Origin: an uncultured Roseibium sp.
GTDB lineage: Bacteria > Pseudomonadota > Alphaproteobacteria > Rhizobiales > Stappiaceae
Direction of reading: 5' to 3'
NCBI RefSeq assembly: GCF_947499295.1
Contig: NZ_CANMNP010000002.1
Coordinates: 1 to 64,000, forward strand
DNA: 64,000 nucleotides
A program made the position numbers and the translations under genes. Each line of letters begins with the position of its first letter. Positions within the stretch are counted from its first letter, which is position 1. The notes under the pieces were generated by a model that ran no database searches, had not been told where the DNA came from, and saw nothing but the letters and a program-made list of their open reading frames with translations. This document shows positions 16,992 through 25,349 of this stretch, piece by piece.

Positions 16992-17300
16992 CTAGCGATC
17001 AGACAGGTGACGGTTGACAATGTCGGCGAACAGATCTTCGTCGACAGCACATGTGCAGCCATTTGCCCAAAGCTGAAGCTGGCTCTTCAACCTGTCCAGG
17101 CGTTCGTCCGGATGCAGGGCAGCCTTGTGCCTGGGCAGTCCACCAACAATACGCAGTGATTTGATACGCGCCAGAACACAATCTTCGGCAGCTTGCTGCC
17201 AGATTGACGTTTCGGCGAGTTCGGCATGGGCGCCAAGATGATGCTCGATCAGGTCTGCCGCACGACCGGCAAAAGGCTGTTGAGACAAAAAATCCTCCAT
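16992..17300 (-). CDS. Hypothetical protein, 102 residues
   Basis: A small soluble-looking protein with no recognised domain. It is rich in Leu, Ala and charged residues with a central block AEDCVLARIKSLRIVGGLP, suggesting two or three helices. The start used is the ATG at 17300 (MEDFLSQQPF); the frame is open to 17474, but the upstream part is Pro/Arg-rich and looks non-coding. The Shine-Dalgarno is weak. It converges on the thioesterase gene with a six-base gap. Confidence 0.45.
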   Translation of the reverse strand: MEDFLSQQPFAGRAADLIEHHLGAHAELAETSIWQQAAEDCVLARIKSLRIVGGLPRHKAALHPDERLDRLKSQLQLWANGCTCAVDEDLFADIVNRHLSDR

Positions 17301-17555
17301 CGGTTGCCCGAGGAGGACTGGCGCATGCTGTGAAACCGCTTGATTGCCGGATAGCCTCTTTGGAGGATCTTTCCAGCCGCATCCCTGTTGCGGAAACCAC
17401 CTTGCCCGGTTCGGCAGGTTGGCGAGGGCGCCAGCCCTTCTCTTGATGATGATGGGCTTATGACATGTCTTCAAACCAATGGCAAGCGGTGGACCTATGA
17501 CAAATTCACTTGTGATTTCAATGTTACCGACACCGAAAAGGTTGTTGAGGTTTCG

Positions 17556-18269
17556 CTATTGTTTGCGGTCGTAGTCAATTTGCCCGTCGACCAGGTGAAC
17601 ACGCCGTTCCATGCGATTTGCCAGGTCCATATCGTGCGTGACCGCAATAATGGTTGTCTGCTGGGTCTCTACGATTTTTTGCAGGCTTTCGAAAACCTGT
17701 TCGGTGGCAACGGAATCGAGGCTCCCCGTGGGCTCGTCGGCGAGGATCAGGTCCGGCGAATTTGCGAGCGCTCTGGCGACAGCCACACGCTGGCGTTGAC
17801 CTCCGGAAAGTTGCTCTGGCCGGCGGTTCAGGAAGTCCTCAAGCCCAAGCCCGGCCAGCAGACCTTCCGCGTGTTCATGCTGCTCCCTCGACGGCAGCTT
17901 TCCAAGCCGCTGCATCGGGATCATGACATTCTCCAGCGCTGTGAATTCCGGCAAAAGAAAATGAAACTGGAATACGAAGCCAATCTTTTCCAACCGTATG
18001 TGCGCAAGCTCGCCGGAAGACAGACGGTCGGTTTCTGTACCGGAAATCCACACCTCGCCCCCTGTCGGTCTGTCGAGCAGGCCGAGCAGATAAAGCAATG
18101 AGGATTTCCCGGAACCGGAAGGTCCGGTGATCGCGACAAACTCCGAATGACCGATCCGCAAACTGACATCCTTGACCAGCGTGACAGGAACAACAGCGGG
18201 CAATATGCGGGTCAGGTCACGTGTTTCCAGCAGCGGATGTTCTATCGGTGCGGCAGCGGGAGCAGTCAC
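17556..18269 (-). CDS. ABC transporter ATPase, LolD/MacB-type
   Basis: A 237-residue ATP-binding subunit of the MacB/LolD class. Walker A GPSGSGKSS, Q-loop FVFQFHFLLPEF, signature LSGGQRQRVAVARAL and Walker B LILADEPTGSLD are intact. It overlaps the permease gene by four bases and would energise a mechanotransmission-type exporter with the permease and the upstream HlyD-like adaptor. The set resembles MacAB or DevBCA more than lipoprotein-sorting LolCDE because of the adaptor. Confidence 0.93.
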   Translation of the reverse strand: MTAPAAAPIEHPLLETRDLTRILPAVVPVTLVKDVSLRIGHSEFVAITGPSGSGKSSLLYLLGLLDRPTGGEVWISGTETDRLSSGELAHIRLEKIGFVFQFHFLLPEFTALENVMIPMQRLGKLPSREQHEHAEGLLAGLGLEDFLNRRPEQLSGGQRQRVAVARALANSPDLILADEPTGSLDSVATEQVFESLQKIVETQQTTIIAVTHDMDLANRMERRVHLVDGQIDYDRKQ

Positions 18270-19504
18270 GTGGCCCCCCGGATAATGTCAACGGGATTGA
18301 GACGAGCGGCCTTGCGGGCAGGTATCAGGCCGGCGATTGCAGAAGAAAACAGCGCCAGAAGGCAGGCGATCGCGTAGTGCAAAACCGAAAAATAGATCGG
18401 CAGGCGGGTCACCTCGACATCCGTCGTGAGTTCGAACTTGACCGTTGCGAGATAGCTGGAAAGGCCAAAACCCAGCACTGACCCCGCGATCGCGCCAAGC
18501 ACGCCGATCACGAGGCCTTCAAGGACAAAAATCTGCTGGATGTCCGTTTCTGGAAATCCGAGCGATTTCAGAATCGCAATGTCCTTTGCCTTTTCATGAA
18601 CGATGGTGGACACGATATTGAAAATGCCGAAGCCTGCCACAACCAGTATGGCGCCGACGACCGTGTACATGATGACATTGCGCACGAAGAAGGCCTCCAT
18701 CAGTCCTTCATTCGCTTCCTCCCAGGAAACCGCCTTGTATCCGAGCTGCCGTTCGGCGCGGGAAGCGACATCATTTGCCTCGCCAATATCTGAAAGACGA
18801 ATGGAGATGCTATTGATGATGTCGGGTTTTTCCAGAAGGATCTGGACAGCTTTCAAGGGCGCATAAGCAAAGCCTTCGTCGCTGGCGGTGATGCCTGTAT
18901 GAAAAAGGCCAACGATCTTGAACCTTTTTGCCACTCCGTTCGCCGATGTAAGTGTGACGGTGTCCCCGACATCCGCGCCAAGTCTTTGGGCAGCTTTCCT
19001 GCCGAGCACGAGACCATTCGACGTCACTTCAAGATCCTTGAGCGAGCCCTGGCGCATGTCGTCTTCGATCTTGGAAACGTCAAGTTCGTCGCGGGGCACC
19101 ACACCGGTCAGAGTCAGCCCGATGTCCTGTCCGCTATAACGCAGCACGGCCTGGCCGCTCAGTCGCTGTGTCATGGAACCGTTCACCCAATCGCGTAAGG
19201 ACGCCAGGGCCTCTGTCGGATTGCGAATACCGCGCAGATCCTCCTTCGGTCTCAGCCCGTGAAAAGCGACTGCGTCAAATCGTTCGCTGGCGGGCTGCAA
19301 GGCCGGAGCACGTTGTTCGTCCTGGATCTCGACATGCGGAATTGCCTCGATCAAGGTCGACATGAAGTCCCGTTGTGAACCCTCCATCAAACCTGCCATG
19401 GCAACGGAAAATCCGACCCCAAGCGCCACGCCAAGCGTTGACACAACAGTCTGTCGCATGCGGTTGCGGACATGGGTTGCCGCGATCCTGAACAAAAGAA
19501 TCAT
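18266..19504 (-). CDS. ABC transporter permease, FtsX/MacB-type
   Basis: A 412-residue permease with the MacB/LolC topology: one N-terminal membrane helix (VVSTLGVALGVGFSVAMAG), a periplasmic MacB_PCD domain of about 230 residues, then three C-terminal helices of the FtsX domain with KDIAILKSLGFPETDIQQIF. It overlaps the ATPase and the adaptor genes by four bases each, so the three are co-translated. Confidence 0.92.
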   Translation of the reverse strand: MILLFRIAATHVRNRMRQTVVSTLGVALGVGFSVAMAGLMEGSQRDFMSTLIEAIPHVEIQDEQRAPALQPASERFDAVAFHGLRPKEDLRGIRNPTEALASLRDWVNGSMTQRLSGQAVLRYSGQDIGLTLTGVVPRDELDVSKIEDDMRQGSLKDLEVTSNGLVLGRKAAQRLGADVGDTVTLTSANGVAKRFKIVGLFHTGITASDEGFAYAPLKAVQILLEKPDIINSISIRLSDIGEANDVASRAERQLGYKAVSWEEANEGLMEAFFVRNVIMYTVVGAILVVAGFGIFNIVSTIVHEKAKDIAILKSLGFPETDIQQIFVLEGLVIGVLGAIAGSVLGFGLSSYLATVKFELTTDVEVTRLPIYFSVLHYAIACLLALFSSAIAGLIPARKAARLNPVDIIRGAT

Positions 19505-20514
19505 GGCTCGCTCGCGGCCTCCGGCCTGACAGTCTGTCCCGCTTCCAGATCTGAATTGTAGGGAAAGACAACTCTTGCACCCGGCTCCACACCGGCCAGC
19601 ACTTCAACGGCACGTGTGCCCCTGATTCCGGTATCGACCTGAAGAAGCGAGACGGTGTTGTCTTCAGCAATCGCCTGCACGTGTGCACCATCGAAGGCGG
19701 CAAGCGGCAACAGCAAGGTGTCTGCTTCTTCATCTGTGACAATATTGATTTCAGCGGTCATGCCGATGCGCAAGGGTGTGTCGTCCGGAAGGTCCAGATA
19801 GACGCGGTAGTTCTTCAGCACCGGATCGCCCTTGGGTGTGATCCTTGAAACGGTTGCCACAAGGTCCCGTTTTGGAAATGCGTCTGCCTTGATGAGCGCT
19901 TTCTGGTCTTTGGCGACTTTCGGGATGTCTTCTTCATTCACCTCGGCAATCAGCTGCAGCGGCTGGGGTTGGCCGATCCAGAACAGAACATCACCTGGCT
20001 CCGCGACTTCACCAACTGCTCCATCCTGACGCAAGACCACGCCGTTCATGGGAGCAACGATGCTGTAATCGCGCAAACGTTCCTTTTGTGCCGCGATCAT
20101 GGCATTGACGCGAATGAGTTCGCTTTGGGCCTTGTCGTAGACCTGCTGGCTGACCACCCGCCTTTCCAGGAGTTGCATTGCGCGTTCTCTGTCGGACTTG
20201 GCTAGAACCTGACGTGCTTCCAGCTCGGCCAGTGTTGCAAGGGCATCGCCACTGTCCAGTTCGGCCAGCTGGTCCCCCTTGGCGACTTCCATGCCTTCGC
20301 AGCCGCATAGCGAAGTTATGCGCTCACGGATGATGCTGGTGACTTTGGCCCAACGCACGGGTTCTACAACAGCCGTTGCATAGACGACTTCAGCCGCACT
20401 GCCTCTATAGGGCGTAACGACTTCAACAGTGGGAGGGCGCGTATTCCACCAGGAGATGCCGGCAATGCCGGCAATCAGCACGAGCAGGAAGCCCAGATAT
20501 TTCAAGACACGCAT
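19501..20514 (-). CDS. Periplasmic adaptor (HlyD/MacA family) of the ABC exporter
   Basis: A 337-residue membrane-anchored adaptor: an N-terminal membrane helix (YLGFLLVLIAGIAGISW), a lipoyl/barrel-sandwich hybrid domain (AELDSGDAL, APMNGVVLRQDGAVGEV), an alpha-hairpin around residues 95-150, and beta-barrel and membrane-proximal domains. It probably links the ABC pair to an outer-membrane channel. First gene of the three-gene operon. Confidence 0.9.
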   Translation of the reverse strand: MRVLKYLGFLLVLIAGIAGISWWNTRPPTVEVVTPYRGSAAEVVYATAVVEPVRWAKVTSIIRERITSLCGCEGMEVAKGDQLAELDSGDALATLAELEARQVLAKSDRERAMQLLERRVVSQQVYDKAQSELIRVNAMIAAQKERLRDYSIVAPMNGVVLRQDGAVGEVAEPGDVLFWIGQPQPLQLIAEVNEEDIPKVAKDQKALIKADAFPKRDLVATVSRITPKGDPVLKNYRVYLDLPDDTPLRIGMTAEINIVTDEEADTLLLPLAAFDGAHVQAIAEDNTVSLLQVDTGIRGTRAVEVLAGVEPGARVVFPYNSDLEAGQTVRPEAASEP

Positions 20515-20596
20515 GAAGCACCTTCTTTGAAACTTCCGTCAGCATAGTGTTTTTGACAAAACCGGCTTTGGAATGGATCAAACGCCCAGGATGCCT

Positions 20597-20809
20597 TCAG
20601 TAGTGAGGCGGCTTGTCGATCTGGTGACCAGGCAGCACGTTGTCCATCAGCTCCTCGACCTGATCGGTCATGTTTGCAAGCACACGTTTCATCCGCTCTA
20701 TCTGCTTGCCTTGCTCAATTACAACGGTGTTGAGTTCATCGATGGTGTTTGTCGCATGGGCGAGATCTATTTCAAGCTTTTCAATCCGCGTTTCGGTATC
20801 GTCCGCCAT
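20597..20809 (-). CDS. slyX: SlyX family protein
   Basis: A 70-residue coiled-coil protein starting MADDTETRIEKLEIDLA and ending with the family tail of Pro-Pro-His-Tyr (PPHY). The start at 20809 has AAGGAG seven bases upstream. The function of SlyX is not established. Confidence 0.9.
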   Translation of the reverse strand: MADDTETRIEKLEIDLAHATNTIDELNTVVIEQGKQIERMKRVLANMTDQVEELMDNVLPGHQIDKPPHY

Positions 20810-21004
20810 CAATATCTCCTTGAAAAGGTCTGACCCTGGTTCGGCTCTCCGCTTGAGCGCGCGAGCTATAAGGTGTTTGCGCGCTTGTGTCTTCCCCAAT
20901 TATTCATCGGCGAAAAACGATGGGTTTAAATGCGATGACGATGTCCTATATGCGCAGCGTAATCCGGCAAAGACCTTCGGAACAGAAATAAAAGAGAGTA
21001 TCTA

Positions 21005-21709
21005 ATGTCTGCATTGACCGACTACCCAATCACCAGAAAATGGCCTGCTCAACATCCTGAGCGGATCCAGCTTTATTCGCTGCCGACCCCGAACGGCATC
21101 AAGGTGTCGGCTATGCTGGAAGAAACGGGATTGGCATATGAAGCTCACAAAGTCGATTTCGCGACCAATGATCAGATGACCCCGGAATTCCTGTCGCTCA
21201 ATCCGAACAACAAGATCCCTGCGATCATCGATCCCAATGGGCCGGGCGGAAAGCCTCTGGCTTTGTGGGAGTCGGGTGCCATCCTGATTTACCTTGCAGA
21301 AAAGTCGGGCAAGCTGCTTCCGGCCGATCCGGCTGCAAAATATGAGACGATCCAATGGCTGATGTGGCAGATGGGCGGGTTGGGCCCGATGACCGGCCAG
21401 CTTGGCTTCTTTCACAAGTTTGCCGGCAAGGAGTATGAGGACCGTCGCCCGTTTGAGCGGTATCGCGACGAAGTCAAACGGCTTCTCGGCGTTCTGGACC
21501 GCCAACTCGAAGGGCGGCAGTTCATCATGGGTGACGACTATACAATCGCGGATGTCACCAGCTGGCCCTGGGCACGGAATATCAACGGGTTCTATGAAGC
21601 GGCTGAAGTAACCGGATATCTGGATCACAAGAACGTTGTCCGATGGGTCGAAACCTGCCTGAAACGGCCTGCAAGCGAAAAGGCGATCAATATTCCGCCG
21701 AGGAACTAG
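21005..21709 (+). CDS. Glutathione S-transferase family protein
   Basis: A 234-residue protein with an N-terminal thioredoxin-like domain (IQLYSLPTPNGIKVSAMLEE, NPNNKIPAI, ESGAILIYLAEK) and a C-terminal helical domain with TIADVTSWPWARN. The TPNG...NNKIPAI...ESGAI pattern is that of the Nu-class/YfcG-YghU group, which act as disulfide-bond oxidoreductases on glutathione. The ATG is preceded by AAAGAGAG. Confidence 0.92.
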   Translation: MSALTDYPITRKWPAQHPERIQLYSLPTPNGIKVSAMLEETGLAYEAHKVDFATNDQMTPEFLSLNPNNKIPAIIDPNGPGGKPLALWESGAILIYLAEKSGKLLPADPAAKYETIQWLMWQMGGLGPMTGQLGFFHKFAGKEYEDRRPFERYRDEVKRLLGVLDRQLEGRQFIMGDDYTIADVTSWPWARNINGFYEAAEVTGYLDHKNVVRWVETCLKRPASEKAINIPPRN

Positions 21710-21742
21710 CTCGCTGTCCACTTTAAGATAGAAGGCAATCAA

Positions 21743-23542
21743 TCACCCGGAGCATTCGTGGTTCCAGACCTGCCGGGTCTCCACCTCTTTCGGCAGACCG
21801 GGTGGTTGAGATCTTTCAATCTGGAAGTAGATGACAAAGGATTTCAGCGCAGGCATGGCCGGGTCAAAACTGGCCCAGGTCCTGCAAAGATATTGGCCGT
21901 AAGTCAGTGCGAGAAATTGAGGGCTGTCGTCGTAGGTCTGGTCTTCAAGGTTCGAAAGGAATTTGCGCCACCTGTAATTCTCAAAGACGGTTGAAACCAC
22001 GGCGGGTTTTTCAAAGTCGGCCAGTCCCACGTTGCCGTAATAGACATCAACGATCGTGCCATCGGCAAGTTCGCCCTCAATGACTGGCCAGGGACTGGTC
22101 ATCTCCGGAAAGGGCGCAAACATTGTCCAGTGCTGAAAAAGGCCAAGTGCCTGGCGAACCATTTTGAAAGAAGCAGGCAGCGGAGAAACGCCGCTCCATG
22201 GCAAGGTGGCTACGTTCTGCACCGTGATGAAACACAGGAAAATCGCAGCCAGCAACTGGGTCACGACGCCGAACCGGGGAGGTGAGGTCCGCCACGCAAA
22301 CCAGTTGCGGGACACTTTTGAAAGTGTTTTCCGGTTGCGGCCCACCCAGTCATAGATCCGATTGCCGGTATTTCGAAAAATGGCGCGATTGAGCAACCAG
22401 CCGACAGGAAAGAAGACCGGCGACGCTCTGACAACCAGAGCAAGGGCTTGGAACTTGTAGTGGCGTTCATTACCGTTTGTGACAACCCATGAGTTCCGTG
22501 CCTCCAGCTCTGCACCGATGTCTGGGTCGTCCTGCGCAGGACGGATTTGTGTTGCAGGCAGAAAAAGAAACACCCGCAAGAAACAGCAGGTCTTCTCGCA
22601 GAAATCGCATCCATGATCGAACCACATGTGAAGGTCGGCTTTGGTGCGTCGAGGAAGCTTCCTGGCGATAGCATCCCACATCCAGCCCGGCAGGAAAGTC
22701 AGGTTCATGATGATCGAAATGAGCGGGAAAAAACCAATTTCAAGAAATAGAAGAAACGCCAAATGCATGGTCATGAACGCCACCATGAAAACCATTCGCA
22801 GCGTTCGGTGAAACAAAGGTGAAAAAATAAGGAACGGACCAACGAGCTCAAGCAGATAGACGTAGTAGGTCAGGCCTGTCATCAGACCTTGAAATTGCCT
22901 GAACCAGAGCGAGAAAGCGGTCACGAGATAGTCAAGCTGAAGCGCATAATGAACTGCCGTGCCGTCTTTGAACCAGATCGGATGTGTCTTCAAAAGCGCG
23001 CTGAAGAAATACATCGACATGCCTTGCAGGAGCAGGGCACCTGTGGCGATTGAGGCATATTCATTTTTGACAAAGTATTGCGTTTTGTCCAACGCGGCAT
23101 CAACGGAGTACCGGGCCCCCAAAGGCAAGAACAACGCCCAGAAGAGTAGAAGAAGGGCAAGATTGTCTTCGCCGGAGAGCACAAAGGTGTTTCTGTTCTG
23201 CACCGACAACATCAGACCCCAGGAAACGGCCGTCATGAAGCGCGTGCGCCAGCCGGCGATCAGGCAGAGAGCCGCAAGGCCTGCGATCCCAAACAAAAGT
23301 CCTTGAAACCAAGCCGCCCCATTTGCCAGATGGAGCGACCAGGTGGTGACATAAAGATGATCGATCTGAACGGATCGCGGCATTACACCCGCATCCGTAT
23401 AGTGTGCGATCAGATCGCGGCTCCGCATTGCGAGATCAATCAGGATGTAAACGCCGAGAAGAATGCGGAAAAGGGCAAGTGTGCGCAGATCAATGCCGAA
23501 GATCGTACGAATTGGCGCGAGTTCGATTTTCAAAGGGGTCAC
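21743..23542 (-). CDS. HTTM membrane protein fused to a DCC thiol-disulfide domain
   Basis: A 599-residue membrane protein. Residues about 15-295 form an HTTM (horizontally transferred transmembrane) domain of the vitamin-K-dependent gamma-carboxylase superfamily, recognised by LALFRILLGVYILIDLAMR and the loop LHLANGAAW. Residues about 300-410 form a DCC (DUF393) domain whose CxxC lies in FDHGCDFCEKTC (Cys312/Cys315). The last 180 residues hold another membrane segment and a soluble region. The combination suggests a membrane redox protein; the substrate is unknown. It converges on the GST gene, itself a likely thiol-handling enzyme. Confidence 0.8.
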   Translation of the reverse strand: MTPLKIELAPIRTIFGIDLRTLALFRILLGVYILIDLAMRSRDLIAHYTDAGVMPRSVQIDHLYVTTWSLHLANGAAWFQGLLFGIAGLAALCLIAGWRTRFMTAVSWGLMLSVQNRNTFVLSGEDNLALLLLFWALFLPLGARYSVDAALDKTQYFVKNEYASIATGALLLQGMSMYFFSALLKTHPIWFKDGTAVHYALQLDYLVTAFSLWFRQFQGLMTGLTYYVYLLELVGPFLIFSPLFHRTLRMVFMVAFMTMHLAFLLFLEIGFFPLISIIMNLTFLPGWMWDAIARKLPRRTKADLHMWFDHGCDFCEKTCCFLRVFLFLPATQIRPAQDDPDIGAELEARNSWVVTNGNERHYKFQALALVVRASPVFFPVGWLLNRAIFRNTGNRIYDWVGRNRKTLSKVSRNWFAWRTSPPRFGVVTQLLAAIFLCFITVQNVATLPWSGVSPLPASFKMVRQALGLFQHWTMFAPFPEMTSPWPVIEGELADGTIVDVYYGNVGLADFEKPAVVSTVFENYRWRKFLSNLEDQTYDDSPQFLALTYGQYLCRTWASFDPAMPALKSFVIYFQIERSQPPGLPKEVETRQVWNHECSG

Positions 23543-23656
23543 CGCTGCCGAAAGTCGTCGTCACCTATAGTAAAACCGGAACAGATGATGGCAGGGTATG
23601 GTTAACAATCTTGAATTTGGGCTGTCCCTATCCTTATTCGCAGAAGGATCCGCTGC

Positions 23657-24295
23657 ATGCTGAAGCTCGACCATCTAACCGTCATCGCTCCGACGCTGGC
23701 GGAAGGCGTCGCGCATGTCCGGGACTGTCTTGACCTGGACGTGCCATTCGGCACACGGCATGAGTATATGGGCACTCATAATCATAGGCTGTAGCTCGGA
23801 GATCGCGTCTATCTGGAAATCATCGCGGTTGATCCCGATGGACGCCAACCGCACAGGTCCCGATGGTTCGGACTGGATGATAATGAAAACGTCAGGAAGA
23901 ACTGGGACGAAGGCCGCCGCCTCAGAGGTTGGGTCGCCAGCACCAAAGAAATAGGCGCTGTTCTTTCACAATATGGAAGACTATTTGGAGACGAAGTTGC
24001 TCTTCCCTTCATTGAACCCGAATTTGCATTTTCAATTCCCCAAGATGGAGCCTTGCCGCATGAAGGCGCACTGCCATCCTTGATCGATCACCGCGATGAT
24101 CCGACTTCAATGGCAGAGATACCCGATATGGGAGCCCGGCTTCTATCATTTTCCGTGCGGCACCCCGACCCTGGAAATCTTGAGATGCTCTATGAAATGC
24201 TGAACATCGTCTCATCGCCCACGGTACAGATTGGGAAACACGTAAAATACCGTGCAGAGATTGAAACACCTGACGGGATGAAAATACTATTTTGA
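23657..24295 (+). pseudogene. VOC/glyoxalase-like protein gene with an internal amber codon
   Basis: The frame from the ATG at 23657 to the TGA at 24293 encodes a glyoxalase-like (Glyoxalase_3) VOC protein of about 211 residues: LKLDHLTVIAPTLAEGVAHV, GTHNHRL, then LGDRVYLEIIAVDPDGRQP and SRWFGLDD. A single TAG at 23792 (codon 46) interrupts it; there is no frameshift on either side and the remainder reads cleanly to its natural end. The protein is therefore broken by one base change, or the stop is a sequencing error. It is not clearly in an operon with the next genes. Confidence 0.8.
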
Positions 24296-24381
24296 ATCAA
24301 AGAGATAGTTGCAAGGGTGTTGATCGGTAATTGGTCACGCGAGGCCCGAGGTATTCGTGTCCGGCAAAAAAAATTGAGGAA

Positions 24382-24408
24382 TGTCCATCGCAAGCCAGGC
24401 GGTTCGTC
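24382..24408 (+). promoter_or_regulatory. Candidate ECF42-type promoter
   Basis: TGTCCA and CGTC are separated by 17 bases, about 50 bases before the SRPBCC start. This resembles the -35 TGTCGA and -10 CGTC elements reported for ECF42 sigma factors. An ECF42-like sigma gene is third in the operon that starts here, so this may be autoregulation. The match is by eye from memory of the published motif. Confidence 0.4.
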
Positions 24409-24456
24409 ATGTCAGTGAAAGCAAAGGTGCTTTCAAGAAAAGACTGAGAGGACATC

Positions 24457-24966
24457 ATGACGATTTGGACTTTTTTGGCCGGCGGTGTCGGTGCACTGAC
24501 ATTGATTGCTGCTGGAACTCTGCAGCTGCCAAGACAGATACATGTTGAACGCCAGGCCGTGATGGCAACTAGCCCGGCAACAGTCTTGTCCCTGGCGGCT
24601 TCCAATACCGGATATCAGAAATTCAATCCGTATCTGACCGCCGATGCCAACCTGAAAATCACCGCCTTCGGACCAGAAAGTGGTGTCGGCTCGGGCTTCC
24701 GGTTCAATGGCAAGGACGGAAAGGGCACTCAGACCGTAGCTGCCGTGACCCAAGATGCCGTGCGGTACGACATAGATCTTGGCGCGATGGGCAAACCGGT
24801 CCAGGAAATCTCGGCTGTGGGAGCACCCGGCGGAACGCTCGTCACTTGGCGCATGGATATGGACCTTGGCTACAATCCGGTCTTCCGGGTCTTTGGGCTC
24901 TTTATGGACGGCATGGTAGGCAAGACCTTTGAACAGGGTCTCGACAACCTGGCATCCGCTGCGTGA
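24457..24966 (+). CDS. SRPBCC (START-like) domain protein
   Basis: A 169-residue protein with an N-terminal membrane or signal segment (TFLAGGVGALTLIAAGTLQLP) and a START/polyketide-cyclase-like domain, recognised by HVERQAVMATSPATVLSLAA near the start and the family-like YDIDLGAMGKPVQE. These domains bind small hydrophobic ligands. It is 30 bases upstream of the YciI gene, and SRPBCC proteins are common partners of ECF42 operons. The ligand is unknown. Confidence 0.8.
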   Translation: MTIWTFLAGGVGALTLIAAGTLQLPRQIHVERQAVMATSPATVLSLAASNTGYQKFNPYLTADANLKITAFGPESGVGSGFRFNGKDGKGTQTVAAVTQDAVRYDIDLGAMGKPVQEISAVGAPGGTLVTWRMDMDLGYNPVFRVFGLFMDGMVGKTFEQGLDNLASAA

Positions 24967-24995
24967 TCATCAGCTTGAAAATTTGAGGAAACAAA

Positions 24996-25349
24996 ATGCG
25001 TTACACATTCTTGCTTTATACGGACCCGGCCGACCTTGCGCATATGACTGCTGAAGACTGGGAAGCTGAAAAGGAAGTTTACGGGGCCTATATCGGCGCA
25101 TTGCAGGAAGCTGGTGTCTTTGTTGATACCGATTGGCTGCAGCCGGTGCAGACTGCGACGACCCTATCGCTGAAGGCGGGGGCGAAGGAAATTCAGGATG
25201 GTCCCTTTGCTGACACCAAGGAAACACTTGGTGGATATTTCGTCGTAGATGTTCTGGATCTGGATGCGGCAATGGTTTGGGCCGAAAAATGTCCGGCTGC
25301 CAAAACCGGCAAGGTGGAAATCCGGGCATCCGCGATGGGCGGCAATTGA
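24996..25349 (+). CDS. YciI/DGPF domain protein
   Basis: A 117-residue YciI-like protein with the DGPF motif in EIQDGPFADTKETLGGYFVV, which defines the family typically encoded beside ECF42 sigma factors. Its biochemical role is unsettled. Its stop codon overlaps the probable start of the sigma gene, so the two are translationally coupled. Confidence 0.92.
   Translation: MRYTFLLYTDPADLAHMTAEDWEAEKEVYGAYIGALQEAGVFVDTDWLQPVQTATTLSLKAGAKEIQDGPFADTKETLGGYFVVDVLDLDAAMVWAEKCPAAKTGKVEIRASAMGGN

Noticed and set aside
17388..18101. A 237-residue plus-strand frame opposite the ABC ATPase gene
   Set aside because: It is antisense to a gene with intact Walker A, signature and Walker B motifs, and has no recognisable domain of its own.
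18266..20514. LolCDE lipoprotein release complex
   Set aside because: There is one permease and an HlyD-type adaptor rather than two permeases, so a MacAB-like exporter fits better.
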